This document shows positions 32,450 to 47,300 of a DNA stretch of 64,000 bases, one piece after another. The stretch lies in the NCBI GenBank assembly GCA_037447655.1, contig JBBHKE010000843.1:193617-257616 (forward strand), given 5' to 3'. A program made the position numbers and the translations under genes. Source of the stretch: Zygnema cylindricum. Its lineage: Eukaryota > Streptophyta > Zygnematophyceae > Zygnematales > Zygnemataceae. The notes under the pieces were generated by a model, which had not been told where the DNA came from, ran no database searches, and saw only the letters and a program-made list of their open reading frames with translations. Within the stretch, counting starts at the first letter, position 1. Each line of letters starts with the position of its first letter.

Positions 32450-35374
32450 GAAATGCACTTCTGGCGATGAAGTCAGGATTTCCGATTCGATCTGTGTTAA
32501 CTTCTTGGGACTTATCCAATTCCGATTGTTTAAATTGGATTGCAATAGATTGTGACGCAAATGGAAGAGTCATAACTATGTAAGTTTTCACCTTTTGTTA
32601 ATGAGGATTCTTAAGTTTATCTGTTAAGGTTTTTTGTTCTTAGAGTATTTTACGTGTTTAATATCAATTTTAGCCCCTTTTTTTTGTTTTAAAATTTGGC
32701 CTTCCGCAAATAGGATTGTTTTCTGGCTAAAATTCAATAATGATTTGAAATGAAACTGAGTAAATGTCTTCTTCCTCGTTTGCTTTTTTTATTTAAGATT
32801 TTTTGTCTACACTTTGGCACTTCTTTTCGAAATTTTGACAGATCTATTCCAAAAAACACTCAACTCAATGTCCCTTGTGCGCCAATTATTGGAAATTTGA
32901 CCGCCCTCACTTATCTTGAAATGTTGTAAGTAAAGTTTCTATTTAGGAAATCGTTACAACGCATTCCGTGATTTTTTTTATTTTTTTTTCTGTTTTTATC
33001 TTTAATTTTGGCTTCATCAGCATTCAAATGTATGGTCATTCTCCTTGCGAAATCTCTCTCTCTCCCCCTCTTTGTTTCTCTCTTTCTTTAAATAATTTTG
33101 ATAGCTTTTGTTTTTTTTGTAATATTTTCAGAATCATACCAGGAAATGGCCTCACGGGTCCCATTCCGGCGTCCATTTCTCAATTGAAAACCATCAAAGT
33201 ATTGTACGTTTTTTTGTTTTTTTTTTTTTGTTCAATTAATCAGAATTCATACATTGTAGATACTTCAAAAGCCAACAAGATAGGAAGCCCAGAGAAAAAC
33301 GGGGGGAAAATACATTAAAATCGGAAAAGAAAAGTTAAAAAATGAACAAATACAACGGTGTCATGAAAAGTATAAATTTACCTTTTTGTTTTAGGTGGGC
33401 TTGTTGGCAATAATTACAGAAAATTTGAAAAAATCTCACAATGTCCTTTTCTCTTTTGCTCTTTTTTTTATATCTCCTCTCCCTTCCCCTCCCGCCTCCA
33501 TTACCTCACCCTCTCCCTCCGATTTGTTTATTTGGCTCTCCTTATTTATTTTTTCTTTGCTCCTATCTTTTTCCCACACCATCTCTAATCCCTCTTTCTA
33601 GCCTCTTGAAACTACTGTTGACGCTTATGTCTAGCTTGATATCTATAGCTTATATCGATGTTGCTTTTTAGGTCATTAACGTGAACTTCTAAGTCAAAGC
33701 GTTGTGAGAGGGAGAGGGAGAGGGAGAGGGAGAGGGAGAGGGAAAGGGAGAAGGGAGGAGGGCTTTCTTTTATTGTTTTGCCTTTTCTATTTTTTTGTTT
33801 TTATCCTTTTTCCGGCTTTTCATGGCCTATCCTTAATTACCGCCCTCCGTTGTGTCTCTCATTTCTTCTTTAATATGTTCTCTTCCTCTCCTTCTTTTGT
33901 CCTTTTTCCCTCTCCCTTTCCTTCTCCCATTTGCTACCCATTTTTAGTGTCAATGTCAATTATAAGAATAAACGGATATTCGAAATTATTTTGAGAGTCA
34001 AAATAACCCTTTTCAACATAACCCGTTTTTCCCCATCAATTTGGATGTCTTGTTTCAATTTTTGTTTTTTTATGTTACCACTCTTTGTGTTTGTTCAGTA
34101 TAACAGATTTTTGAATGTCGAAACTGATCGCTTGTGTCTTCAGTTATTTTGTTTTACAATTCCAAAGAGGTAAGTGGAAGGTTACAATCTGTTCATCTTT
34201 TTGTAACTCTCCGTCTCTCATCTCTTTTCCTCCCTTTTGATTTTTTTTGTTCTTTTAGGGACTTGAGCAACAATTCTCTCACAGGATCCATTCCGCCATC
34301 GATCGGGTCGTTGTCAAATCTCACAAATTTGTAATTTCTCTACTTCCTATTTTAAAATAAACACACGTTAAATATGATATATAATCAAATACTTATAGAA
34401 AACGAAAGGTGAACAACCTTCAACAAAAGTGAAATATGTCGTCACGGCTTGCCGTTTAGCTCTTCTATTCGCCTCTACAACCAGTTATGTGCGTAATCTG
34501 ATAAGAAAAAAAACTGACGTATGGCATCTCAGAATCTTCTGTTAATTGTATTTCATTTGTGAATCATGGAAAAGAACTTTACTGGTGGCGATAACATAAA
34601 ACCTGGTATTGTTAGCTCTTAATCTTCCAAAGTAAAAGGTTATCGGATATGGTTGACTCAGGATTATCATGCCATTATCAGCTACTCCTTAATGGTTGAA
34701 AAGGAAATATTACACAAGAATATGATGACTCAAAGGAGTACAAACTATGCGAAGATAAGCTAATGCAAAGAAGCTTATGATAAATCAAAGGATAAATTGT
34801 TCCTCCTGTAACTGTTCAGTCACGGGAAACTAATACACGCTGATTATGCGCTTGTTTTTAATAAAAGGGATCGATAGGTCCATTTGGACTCATTAGCCAG
34901 GAGAAACTAATTCAAAAAGATTACCATGAATCAAGGATTCTCTTTTAGGTGTAAGAACGTCATTGCAACATACCGTGACGATGTGCATGAACTGTGATAG
35001 TTGACGGAACTGCTGTCCACTTGTAGGATTTTTGGAAATTCGTTTATGGGTCTTTTACGAGTTTGCAAGGTTCTGAAGAGTTTTTGCTACTTTTTTATTT
35101 TACAGTCAATTTTTTTGTTTTTTTCCATGGCTTATTCTCATCAAGGAGTCAAAGGATTCCCAGTTTCATTTCAATTGGATTCATTCTTAGTGTCTAATTG
35201 CTTTCAGTAATAAATTGAAATCAATTATTTTTTTTGGAGGGTTTTTATTATGCTATTTTTTATTCAACTTGTTTGTATTCTGATTCTTTTTTTTTTATAA
35301 AGGTTTTTGGGTTACAATAACCTATATGGTCCAATTTCAACATTCATCGGCAATTTGACTAGTTTGCAACGCGT
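32450..35374 (+). CDS. LRR module A: N-terminal cap and four LRR exons
   Basis: Exon 1 (32450-32579) encodes an LRRNT_2-type cap: ALLAMKSGFPIRSVLTSW, then two Cys in DCLNW and IDCDANGRV, typical of the region just after the signal peptide of plant LRR proteins. Exon 2 (84 nt) encodes a linker and NLTALTYLEML. Exons 3-5 are each exactly 72 nt, phase 2 at both ends, one 24-residue LRR each: GNGLTGPIPASISQLK, NNSLTGSIPPSIGSLS, YNNLYGPISTFIGNLT. This is the plant extracellular LRR consensus (LxxNxLxGxIP) and the plant exon-per-repeat layout. Only four repeats is short for a receptor. Exon 1 begins in phase 1, so an upstream coding exon is required. Confidence 0.85.
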
Positions 35375-38300
35375 GTAAGTTTTCCTTGCTTCCAGTAATA
35401 ATCAAAAACCAAAAAAAAACTTTATTCAAAGGTATTCACTTACCATAACTTCACAGACTACGGGCATTTGTAAGATGATTTTTAAACAAATAAAAACATA
35501 ATTGTTTATCTTTTTCTCAAGTTTCGAAGAATAAAAATTTGTCTTAACAATTTGTAAACATTTATTTTTCTTGGTACCTTTTTTCTTAAAAAAAAATGGA
35601 ACTGTGAAAACCCACTTTTTGTATATGTTTTTTTTCCAGTTTCCTTGAACTGTTTCCAAAGTTGAAACTTAAATTAGAATTGATGACTTGGATTTTTGTA
35701 AAAAAACTTCTGAACGTCTACATGTTTTTTTCTCAACAATTTCAAAATCCCATTTTCCTTTTCTTTTTATTTTAACCTTGAGTTTGAGTTTTTCATTTCA
35801 TGTGTACAATATTAACAAATTGTATATACCATATAAGTAAACTTTTTTGTTTACATTTATACTTGTGTATATGCATGTTAGTTGTGAATCTTAATTCTTC
35901 TCCCATTTCTTTAGTGAGAATTTAAAGGTACATTATTGAAGTTTCGGATTTTTCGAATGTATTTGTTGATGTAGTTTGTTCTAGTAGCTCTCGATAACTG
36001 AATGATTGAATCAAATTTGTATCGGATTTGAATTTCCTCTAACGATATTTACTGATTTTAAGAATCCCAGACGGGACAGTTTTTGTTGTTTTTTTCTCTT
36101 TCGGAATTTTCTTATAATTTCAATTTGTGCACGAAATTATAGTTCGTAATAAAAAGCTTTCGATTTTTTAATTGTTGTGCATTGATTCTGTTTTCTACGC
36201 ATTTTTGGAATTTCTCGTATTTTTTTTGCATTTCATTTTTCAAAACTGATTTGCTTTTTGTCATGAATTGATGGTGGAATGTAGACAATAAGAGCTTTCA
36301 AATGAGGTTGTATCTCTTATTTTGGTTATGAAAACAGGTCCAACAGACTACCTTGTGGTAAAACATACCCTATGTCCTTTTCTTCACGTTGACGCAACCT
36401 TAAGTAAAGCAAAAGAAAACACAAACAGGAAAAAGTAAAAAAAAACATATGTTGTACATGATTTGACGAGCATCTCATGCATTTTCGAAGGAAGATTAAT
36501 TTCTTGTTTTTTCTTTTGGAATATCATAATATTTTTTTCTTTACAGGTATCTTCAAAACAATTTCCTCACGGGTTCTGCAAAATTCGGACTGAATCTAAT
36601 TTTTGGAGACATAACTTATAATTATTTCTCGGGGCCTATTAATTTTACGCGTTCTTGGTGTCCTCTTAAAAGTTATAGAGATGGATTACGTTATAATTGC
36701 CTTTTCGGTACCAGTTTTCCAAAGCTTTGTTCCTCATCTCCCCAAAGACCATCAACTGTTTGTGCGAATTTTTGTGTATCGACACAAACAGGAGGATATT
36801 GTGGAGGAAAAGGATTCTGTTCTTCAACTGAAGCAGTTATTCGTGTATATGTGATAGTGGGTATATTCCCAGAACAGCGTCGACATGTTCTCTTGGTGAG
36901 TTTTCTTTTGTTCTTTCCTTATTTTCTTGTTAAACATTTTCGTTAACACGTTTCCTTAGTGAGCTCTCTTGGTTTGGATGAATTTGACAGCTTGTCCCGA
37001 TTTCTTCGACATTTTTCTTTATTTACTTCACTTTTATAGTTTTTTACTCGACCCAAGATTTTTTTCCAAGAATTTCGTAGTGATTGTGGGTTGTTATGAA
37101 TAGCATGTTCTTTTCAACCAGAAAATGGTTTTCTTTTGATTATTGTCTTTTGGATTTCTAAGGATTCTTTTTATGTATGTGCATATTCTTATAATTTTTT
37201 AACGGGTTTATGAATTCACAATAAAGATATGAACAATGTGGTCTTTTCTTAGGGTGTTATGGGACACAAGTATATAGGAGAAAGTTACCTTATTTCCACA
37301 TTGAATATCAATACATATGATTTCCTTTCATGGTTTATGAAAAAAGTGTATATCTATATAATTATTTTTGTTTTTGAAGTATTAGTATTGGTATAAGAAT
37401 TAGTATTAGTATTGCTGTTCACTTATTTATGTATATTTTTTGATATTTTTAATGCATAATTTCATGTGTTTTTATGTATGCTTTTCTACTTATAATATCT
37501 AACAGTAAACATTGTAGCTTTCGTACCTTTGGCTTTTTTATTATTATTAATTTCACAAGGTTGTTTAATCCTCCTACTTTGCTTGAAGGTTTCCAAACAT
37601 TCTTTTCGTTGACTTTTTTATTTTACCTTTGAATGTTCTTGTTGTCCGTTTCTCTTGCAGTTAGTATTAGTACACCAAATCTTTCGTTTTGTAATGTAGT
37701 TGTTGGCCGTTTCTCATTTCCTGAAGATCATGACTTTTAACATCTTTTATGTTTTTGTTTTTTTTATTACCATACTTCTTATAAATATTATTCCTCCACC
37801 ATTCGTACAATGCTCACAAACCATGAAATACGACACAATTCTTTCCCTCTAGCATCACCATTTTACAGACGGTAGATAAAAGAAAAAACCTAAAAAAAAT
37901 TCAGGCATTTTGCCCAAGGGCAACCCAAGTCGGTGTCGAACCTCTTCGAAAAACTAAACCATGCGTAAAATTCAAGATAAACCCTTACAATGATCTCCCA
38001 ATGAAATTCAAGAGGAATTTCTTATAAACGATTATAACAACCGGTTTTAATCCATCATGTAATCTCATACGAACATAATCTCATGCACATCATATCCTTT
38101 AAATCACAACGAATGTGATACCTATACTCTTTTATGTCGTTTTTTTTTTTCCTTTCATTTTTTGACAAACGCAGCGTGCAACGGCATTAATTACTCCTAC
38201 ACCGTTTATGTCAATGCCGATGCTGTGGGAAGTGACATTGCAAGTTACACAGCGACCACCGCTTTGGAATGTCAACAGAAGTGCACAGCGGAATGCACTT

Positions 38301-41300
38301 GCACAGCCTTTAGGAGTAGAAATAATTATAATTGTTGGATAAAAAGGAATACCACTAGACCAACTTTGTTGTACAACCCCCCTGGATCCTTGTACATCAA
38401 AAATCTACGTAAGTGTTTCATCTTCTATTGGCAAGAAATTTTACTATAAATGATATAAATAAAAAAATTGGATTGTTTTACTGTGCTTTTCGTCTGTTTG
38501 TGCTTTATCCCTCTTTTTGGGAGTAAATCGAACTTTATTTTGAAACATGTGTTGTAAAACGTCTTAAGAATAATAATTAATGGAGCCAGCTTATGTTAAA
38601 TTTCGTAGTTTAACTGAATCGGGAAAGGAGAAATTGAGCAAATTTAGGTCTTTGTATTTGCTTTTACCATTTCTTCCCCTCAAAAACATATGGCTATGGT
38701 TAAAACTTCCTTATTAATTTTCATTTCACTATAAAGGTTTTTTTCCTTAGGATGAAGCCGAGGTTTTAGGATATTTCTCAGTTAAAACGATTATAATGTA
38801 TTATGTATACCATAAACAAACATTTATGTAGAAATTTGTATTTAATTGCATGTAAAAACAGGACGTATTTGTGTTTGTACACTACCTATTTAAAATATTA
38901 CAAAGTTTATTGTTTTGGTGTAAAGATAAAATTCCCAAAATGAAAAGTTAATATCAAATACCCATTCGCCCTTTTTATCTCTCGCTTTTTTTATCTTTTG
39001 ATCGCTCCTATCCCTCCCTCTTATCACCGCACCCATTTTCTCCTCCTACACCAATGATCCGCCATCGGCCGTCCCCCGGCGCTTTGTCACATTTCGTATC
39101 TCCTCTCCACCTCCCCTATCATCACCCCCCCCCCCCCCATTATCCCCCCCCCCCCCCCATATCCCCCCCCCCCCCCCCCCCCCCATCCCCATATCCCCCT
39201 CCACCGCCCTCAAGGATCATCCCATATCCTCCACCCCCATATCCCCCATCATCTCGCCGCCCCTCCCCTTCTCCACCATCCCTTCCTTTCCATTCCTCCT
39301 CGCCCGCCTTCTCCTCCTCCGTCTCCCCCTTCCCCACCCAGCCCACCTCCGGGATATACACACGGTAATGTTTGGATTTCAAACCGGCATTTCAAATAAC
39401 AAAAATGATTTTTTTTTTTTTTAATTAACAATCTTCACTTCGGATTTCTACTTTCTTCTTCTCATTGATGATTTCAAAATTTAATTCCATTCTTTCAAGT
39501 GTTTCGTTTTTATGTAGACCGTTGTTCCCGTCCCAATCCTTTATTGCTCTCCCTCTACAGTGATTTCCCCTCTCCCCACTCTCGCCTCTTCCCCTTTATA
39601 AAGTACAATTCTGAAGTATGGTTATGTCTGAGGACATCACGAGACCTACGGCTTATATTTAATAGCATAAGTGCTGGCCGTATATGTTTCGCTTGTCAAG
39701 TATTGACTAGAAAAGTCATTTTGTAGTCGACAGCTTGTGAATTATCAGGTCACGACAAATTGGCTATAGCGGGTACATAATTTACCCGAACGGTTCCAAG
39801 GCCAACTTCTGAGAATGGATACATGACCATCCCTTGCAAATGTATATTCACCCCGGAAAAGAAACTGCAAAGAACTGTAATTACCGGATCAAAGATGCTG
39901 GTCCAATTACTATCCGTTTACAAACATAATTTTTTGTCCGTAAACTCATGTTTTTGCTGCCAGCGAACACTCCAGTTCCGTCAATTCAATATAGCAATAT
40001 TTTAAGACGCCGACCTACTGTGGCAGGGTAAATCTGAACTTGATTTCTAGTTGGCGTCCGTGAAATATAGTCGTCGACACTCAATGTAATACTAGTGTAA
40101 CAAAAACCTCTCAGATAAAATGTAATTTCTGTTACAATTCCTTGGATTGACCTATTGACATTAATATTTCCATTATTTCCTTAACTTGGCATTATTAACC
40201 AAAGTTTACAAGTCAAGCTTTGGTTAGTCTTAAGTATGTTTCTCAATTCTTTAGTTTGGTTGTTGAATTCACAAGTCTACTCCTTCACAATCTGTAATTT
40301 GACCCCTATGTTCTTAAGCCTTCAATTTAAAATTGAGTTGTCCGTTTCACTGTTCGTCCCTAGTTCAAAATCTAATTATTGGTTCATCCATCAAACTCTT
40401 CTTTTCAACTATTTAATATTTTGGTTGACCATCTAAAACATTATTTTCACTGTCGAGTCTCTAATTTCACTACCAAGCCTTTAATTTCTCCCCTGCTTGA
40501 GTATGACCGGTGAGTCTTTAATTTGACCATTATCGTTCTGGTTTGAGTATACTGGTTTGAGTATTAAGTCCTTACTTCAACAGTGAGCTCCTGAGATCAC
40601 CCTTGGAGTAAGTTCAATGAGTCTTTGGCTTGACCAGGAGCTTATGGACTGACGATTAAGTCTTTTTTATCATCAAGTCTTTTTTTCACCTGTGAGTTTT
40701 AATTGAACCATTAGGATGAACATCAATTTTACTCTAATCATCAAACTTATCTGTCCATTAGGTCCATATTTATCCGTTTAGCCCATTATTTAACCTTTAT
40801 GTCCTTAGTTTGGTGAGCAGCTATTTAGTTTGATTAAAAAGTTTTTGGTTCGATTATTAGTCCTTTTTTTACCACTTAATCCTTAGTCTGGATGTCCTTG
40901 CGTTCGAGTCCTCTTTTTTACAACGAAGTCATTAGTTTGAAAATTGACTTTGTCGTTTTAACACTGGGCCTTTTTTTCACTGTTGTCTTTCAGGACCAGC
41001 AGTTACTAGTTTGATCGTATCTATTTATTCTTAATTTGACCAATTATTCACTAGTTTACCAAAGATGATCTGTTTGGTAAATCAACGGTTTTACAACTAG
41101 CCTTAAAATTCACCAATCATTTTTAGTAAGACCACTGGCCTTTAGTTTGACCACCAAGTCTTTCGCTTTTTTCTTTGCCCTTCGGCTGTCTGAGTCAGCT
41201 GATTTGCCTGTTGAGTCCCTAGTTTCACCGTTTTTTTTAACTTAACCATCAGGTCCTTTGTTTATTTGGTAAATAAGGTAACTAATTGGAACTCGGAGTC

Positions 41301-44300
41301 TTTATCACCATTAATTTTGTCCTTTGTCAAAACCGCAATGTGTTCTTTTTTTTAAGTAGTAAATTTAATTGACACGAATTTTAAAATTAAGCCAGCTAGC
41401 AATTAAGTGACCTCATTTATACACTCTCTTTCCCGGTTCTATTGTTAAAAAACTATTTTCTTCTTTTGTTCTCTTTTGTATTTTTGCCTGCTCCCATTCC
41501 TTTTTTCTTTTCATTTATTTCAAAAAAACTTTTCCATTGTGGACCTCTCAACACCAGTTAAGAGATCCTTAAAAATCCTAAACCTTTCAGACACCAGCTA
41601 CCCCTTCATCAAACCACTCAATTTTTATCAATTTTTGTTTTCGAAATTTTCCAGCAAATCTACTTCTCCAATTCAAGGCAACTATTACAAACGATCCGAA
41701 TAAAACATTGGATAACTGGAATTTGGGTCAAAATGTTTTCACTTGGAATAGAGTGGAGTGGGACAAGTACAATCGCGTGAAGAGGATGTGAGTTTTTGAA
41801 ATTCCATCTTTGCTATTTTGAAAAATTGAAACGACATACGAATTCCTTACAATTTTTTTATTTTCTTGTATTTTCTTTTGAGGCGAGGGGACCAAATAAG
41901 TCCTTTTACTTAACCTCTTTTTTTGGGGATGTAATGTTTGGCAGTCTTCTAAATGGGAGTAAACTGGAAGGAACGTTTTCGTCGGCACTTGGGGGTATTT
42001 CTTCACTAGAAGAATTGTAATTTCTTTCGACTCAAATGTCTCCCACTAATGAAAAGCCAAAATAACCTTGTTTTTTTTTAAATTGTTTTCGAGTTTTATG
42101 ACTGTAACTTGTTTTTTCCTCGGAATTTATCTTTGAACATGCATTGTCGTTTCGGAGAAATGTCTTTATTTCAGAGAAATCAAGGTATTTTTTTGATTTT
42201 TCACATAGGGTTGCTATTTCGATGAGAAAATTAAAATTTCTAGTTTCTTTAATACCGGGAAAAAAAAAATTGAAAGTTTTATTTTGGGTGAAGAAATTTA
42301 AAGAAGATGAATACTGTATCAAATTCAATACAACGACTTATGGAATTTTTCTTTGGTTAAATATGTGATGGTAAACTTTACATCAAAGGCAAAATTGTGA
42401 TTAAATTTTTAACTGTCCTTTTGTTATAAAAATAGGACTTTTTTGGTGAATATGGAAGTTTTCCTGTGCAAAATAACAGGTTAGCTTTAACATCGATAAA
42501 AAAATAAGATTATTGGAAAAAAAAAAGATTTGACATTGTTTTGAATGTCAACCGTATTTTCAACTGATCAAATGTTTTCATACAGTTGTTGCTTTCTGAT
42601 AGAATTTCCCTCTGCACGAGTTTTCCTTTTTTTCTGTTCAATGCCTATTCACTCGCTTTGTTGACTTTGGCATAACTGTTGTCGTTTGTCTCATTTTGGA
42701 TCGTTTTAATCTCTCTACTTTCGTCTCTTATGCTACGTCTTGTATTGCTCATTTCAGTTATATTGTCTCTTATGTCACCTCTTTTGTCGCTTATGTCAAT
42801 ACAAAGGTTGCTTATGTCACTGTGTATGTCATTGTACCTTTTGTTATTGTATCTTCATTAGAGTTTAGTTTGATAATTCTCCCTACCCTAGTTGTATATT
42901 CACTAGTGGACCATTTCTTTATTCTAGTATAAAAATAAGGTCACATTATAGATATTAACTCAATTAAGTTTGGCAATTAGAACCTAAGGAGATCTCGCCG
43001 CCAATTTCATCTTTCATCGCCTTGTTGTTCTACGCATATTCGCGGTGACTTTCTTGGTTTTTTATTTAAATGGCCTCACGTCTCTTAGTTTCTTTACTCT
43101 TGGTTTACATCTCACTTTCTCCATTTTTTTTGTTTTTTCTCGTTTATTGATTTATCTTTAACTTTTTTTATTTCGTCTTATATTCAGAGACTTATCGGAT
43201 AATTTATTGAAGGGAGTGATTCCGAGCAGCATTGGAAATCTCAGAAGTCTCAAAATATTGTGAGAAATTTTGAGCATTTTCTTCTTTTCCATTTTTTTCA
43301 TAAAATTGAACGGTAGTATTCTAAATTACAAATTTCAGTAAAAATATGCGAGTATTCATGGCTGATTATGCAGTTTTTATTAAAAAAAAAATTGGATAAC
43401 ATTATGTTCGTAGCTCTAAGCATTTATATACGTCAAGTATTCGACTGTATGATGAAATAAGGATTATGCTATTTCTAAAATCTTGATGTTGATGTTTTTT
43501 ATCACCCTATCATCTCCCGGGAACACTCTCCTCCTCCCTTCTCACCCACCAACACCCTCTTCCCCCTCCCTCTCTCTCCACCTACTTCCCCTCTTCGCAC
43601 CCACCCCTTACACCTCTTTTTCCTTTGTTTTTGGATAGACGGTTGTCAAATAATCTTTTCAGCGGGGAAATTCCAACGTCCATTACAAATCTTGCCAATT
43701 TGCAAGCTTTGTGAGTACTTTTTTACAAAACTTGTAAAGAGGAATTGTTGATGTTTTTTTTTATTTTCTTGTTTGCTGGATGTCTTTTGTAAAAAATGTT
43801 AAAGTTTAATTAAAAATAGCACATGTAGATATATATATATATATACACACATGTAGATATATATCGTATATTGTATATTTGAATATACGTAATTTTATAT
43901 GCATAAAAAAAGATAATGCATAAAATACATATGTTCATGAATCTCTACATGCATAAGTGTCTGGGTGTATCCTTAACATTTCAAATAACATTTTATATTG
44001 AAAAAACAAAGGATAATCAGTTAGAATACCTGGATGTTTTGTGCAACTTGAGCTAATATTATCGGACACCAACCAAAAAAATCGCAAAGCTTTTTCTTTT
44101 TTTCCTTGTTTTTTACATCCATTTTCTTTCTCTCTTTTGATGAAATTGTTGGTAATGTTTTTGTATGGCAGGTTTTTGGATAGAAATACATTATCCGGAA
44201 GTATCCCTTTGCTTCTCGGACAACTCAAAGGTCTACAAAACGTGTAAGTGCCTCTTTTTGTATACTTTATTTGTTTGTTATTTTTTTATTATGTTTTTTT

Positions 44301-47300
44301 CTTTTTATTCTCTTTTTTTTTGTTTATTCCCTTTTAAAAAAAAAGTTTTGCTATTTTTTTTTTATAATTCTCTCTTTTTTTCCTATTTATTTTCATAAGT
44401 TTCTTTTCAACATTTTATATTCTTATTTGTTATGAGGTGGCATCTCAATACAAGCGAATACATAGGAGTTTATTATAATTTCGATTGCGAAGAGGACCCC
44501 CACCCTTCTTTAGACGAAAAAAACTACTCGACGTCTCATTGATACTTGATATGCATGATAAACTTAAAAGCTGCTCAAGTGTTTGATATGTGTATTTTTG
44601 TTATCAGTACTACAAAATTCTATGTGTACAGGTCAATATAGAAGGTATTAAAATACTCGATGCGTACTGTATGCAATCAAAGCAGCTACAAGGTTCAGCA
44701 TTTTTGCTACAGTGTATGTGGAAAATTTGCACACCGAATTATATTTGCTTCGAGGTGAAAAAAGACCATCCAATTTGTACCGATGGACCCTCAGATCAAT
44801 AGCAAGAACAAGATTGACCTGGTTAGATGTTGTTGGTTTGGGACTTGGCTGGTTCATTTTTCTTTTATGGATTCTCCTACATTGGTCCCTAGATTCCAAT
44901 AACCTTCACGTGGTAGAAAAACCTTGAGAGTCGTGAATCCTCACCGTTTACCTCGTAAGAGGCGATGTTGAAATTGGCAAGATGTGCCATTCAATACTTG
45001 AATGCATTTTCGCGGACAATAGATGTATAATAATTTTGATCTTCCACTTTCAATATCCGGGCTTGTTGCAGTGGTTACACCTTGAATCGCTATTAGGGTT
45101 AATAATTTCTTCGCCACTTAAACATCTTTTCTGCGTACACACTTATCTGATTCTCAATTTGAGACCACCAATCAGAAGCTGAGAATCTTACCTTTAGATC
45201 GCAACCGTCAGATCTACAATCGGACATGTGTGTACGGATAAAAGATGTTTTAAGAGACGAAAAATACATTAACACTAATAGCGATTCACGGTGTAGTGCA
45301 CTGGAAGTTCTATCCAGAGGTCCTACGTTTGACCTCTCGCCAACTTACTTTTCTCTTATAGAACTCTCTCATATTTACCCCTACTTTCTGGAAATATTAA
45401 CAACGCCCACTAAAATAACCTGTCCATGGAATAATATAACATTTTGGACATTCTAACAACGCCCACTATAATATCGTGTTCATAGAACATCAGAAATTTA
45501 AACGTATCAGCCCCTAGATTCTGGAAATCGTAATTACACCGATTGTAAATTCCCGTCCACACAATATTTCAAACATACGTGATATAAGCACGGCATGGTC
45601 AAGAGTCGTATTGACAAGAATCAAACAACTCCAGTGTCAATTTACAGATTACCCCGAGAAGTCAACTCTCTTTCCTCGCTTTACTTTTGTGCTCTGGTGG
45701 CTTTTTCTTCTAGTGCATCCAATTTATTCTTTGACATAATTCTTAGTCCTCCTATTTCTTACATTTTCACCATTTTTAGTCTGTATCTCGTTATGAGAAT
45801 TAACGTTAAACGCACTAAAAATCTGGCTCCATATGTCTTCATTACAAATTCAATATCGACTATTTCTTCTTTCCAAATTGACAAATTTATTTACGTTAAA
45901 ATGAGGTTGATCTAACTTAAATTGCCAAATTTAATGATTTGTTCACCTTTATATAATTACACGCTTCATTATAGAATTGACATAAGATCACGATATCCCC
46001 ATCTAAGTCAACCATACGGTAGGAAAATCTAGCCTACAAATTATTATCGACGTCATTTTCCGCAAAAATGCACTCAAAATAGTTTGTGTATGAAACCCCG
46101 CAAACCTTTTGGCAGTAGAACGCATAGACTGCATAGAATACGATATTAAATATGGTGCGAACGTATTGTAGTATGGTGTAATTATTCACGTTTGAATTGG
46201 GACATCCAGTAGCTCATTAGAATGTTCTAAAAGTTCTAAAACTTTGTGAGATTTAGGAATTCAACATTAGATTTTACAAAGGGTATAGTTTTGTAAAAAA
46301 TCTGGCATACACGCGAAACTGTTAAAAACACCTTTATTGGTAGAAAATAAGCAGTGAAGTACATATGAGAAAGAGGGTTATTAATTTAAATATTTAGCTA
46401 CGCGTTTATTGGTTTATTTATGTTTTATATATATGTAAATGTTTATTTATATTCAGTTAAATTTTGCACGTTTTTATGTTAACGTTACTATATATTAATA
46501 TAGTTATCTATTTTTATGTTTATAAATTCGTACAATATTTATATAATTTTGTATATTTGTATTTATATATTTATATGTTTTCTTTTTTTTCGAATTTGCT
46601 TGTTTATTTAATACATTTTATATTGGTACAGATCTTTTGCATACAACCAGCTAACCGGATATCTCCCTTCAACTTTGGGAGGTTTGACTTCTCTTAACAG
46701 CTTGTAAGCATACTCTCATTCCCTCTCTCGCTCTCCTACTTGTCTTTCTCCCTTTCACTCCCCCATTTTCTCTCTCACTATCTCTCTTACTTATCTTTCT
46801 CGATCTCCTTCTCTCCACCTTTCTCTCTGTCCCTCGTCCTCTTGCGCACTGTCTTTTTTTCTCTGTTTTTTTCTCTCCCTTAATACTTTTTAATTTTTCT
46901 CTTCCACTCCCTCTCTCACTTCCAATCTCTCTACTTTCTGATCGACACAGAGGCATGTCTCTTCATGCTACTGGTGGATCCATGTTGACTGCATGTGAGA
47001 ATGCTCCTGACTAGGGAAGCTGACGCCCCGCCCTTTGAGGTCCACCATGTACATGCGTATATGTGGAACTGAATTCTTCTCTGTTACTTTGTTTCTTCTT
47101 CTTTAAAATCTATTTTTTCTTTCTTTCTTTCTTTGTTTATTTGTTCTTTACTTATTTTTTTTGTTACTTTTTTTTTATTAAATAATATTATGAAATTATT
47201 TTTGGTTCACATCTCATCTTCTCATTACGGCAATGTAAGAGTCGACCACGAGTTGAGAAAGTGGTGCACAGTCAAATCTTAATCGTTTATTTTAAAAGTG

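Larger units (their letters stand above)
38409..41654 (+). other. large intron between PAN and second LRR cap (3.2 kb)
   Basis: Contains a poly-C stretch (39123-39186), Cys-bearing open sequence near 39790-40005 that I could not assign, and a degenerate 20-bp minisatellite at about 40180-41400. If modules A and B are separate genes, the start of the second gene would be in here; I did not find a convincing signal-peptide exon. Confidence 0.55.

Noticed and set aside
39054-39368. Proline-rich + frame and glycine-rich - frame
   Set aside because: Both come from the poly-C tract; no splice or family support.
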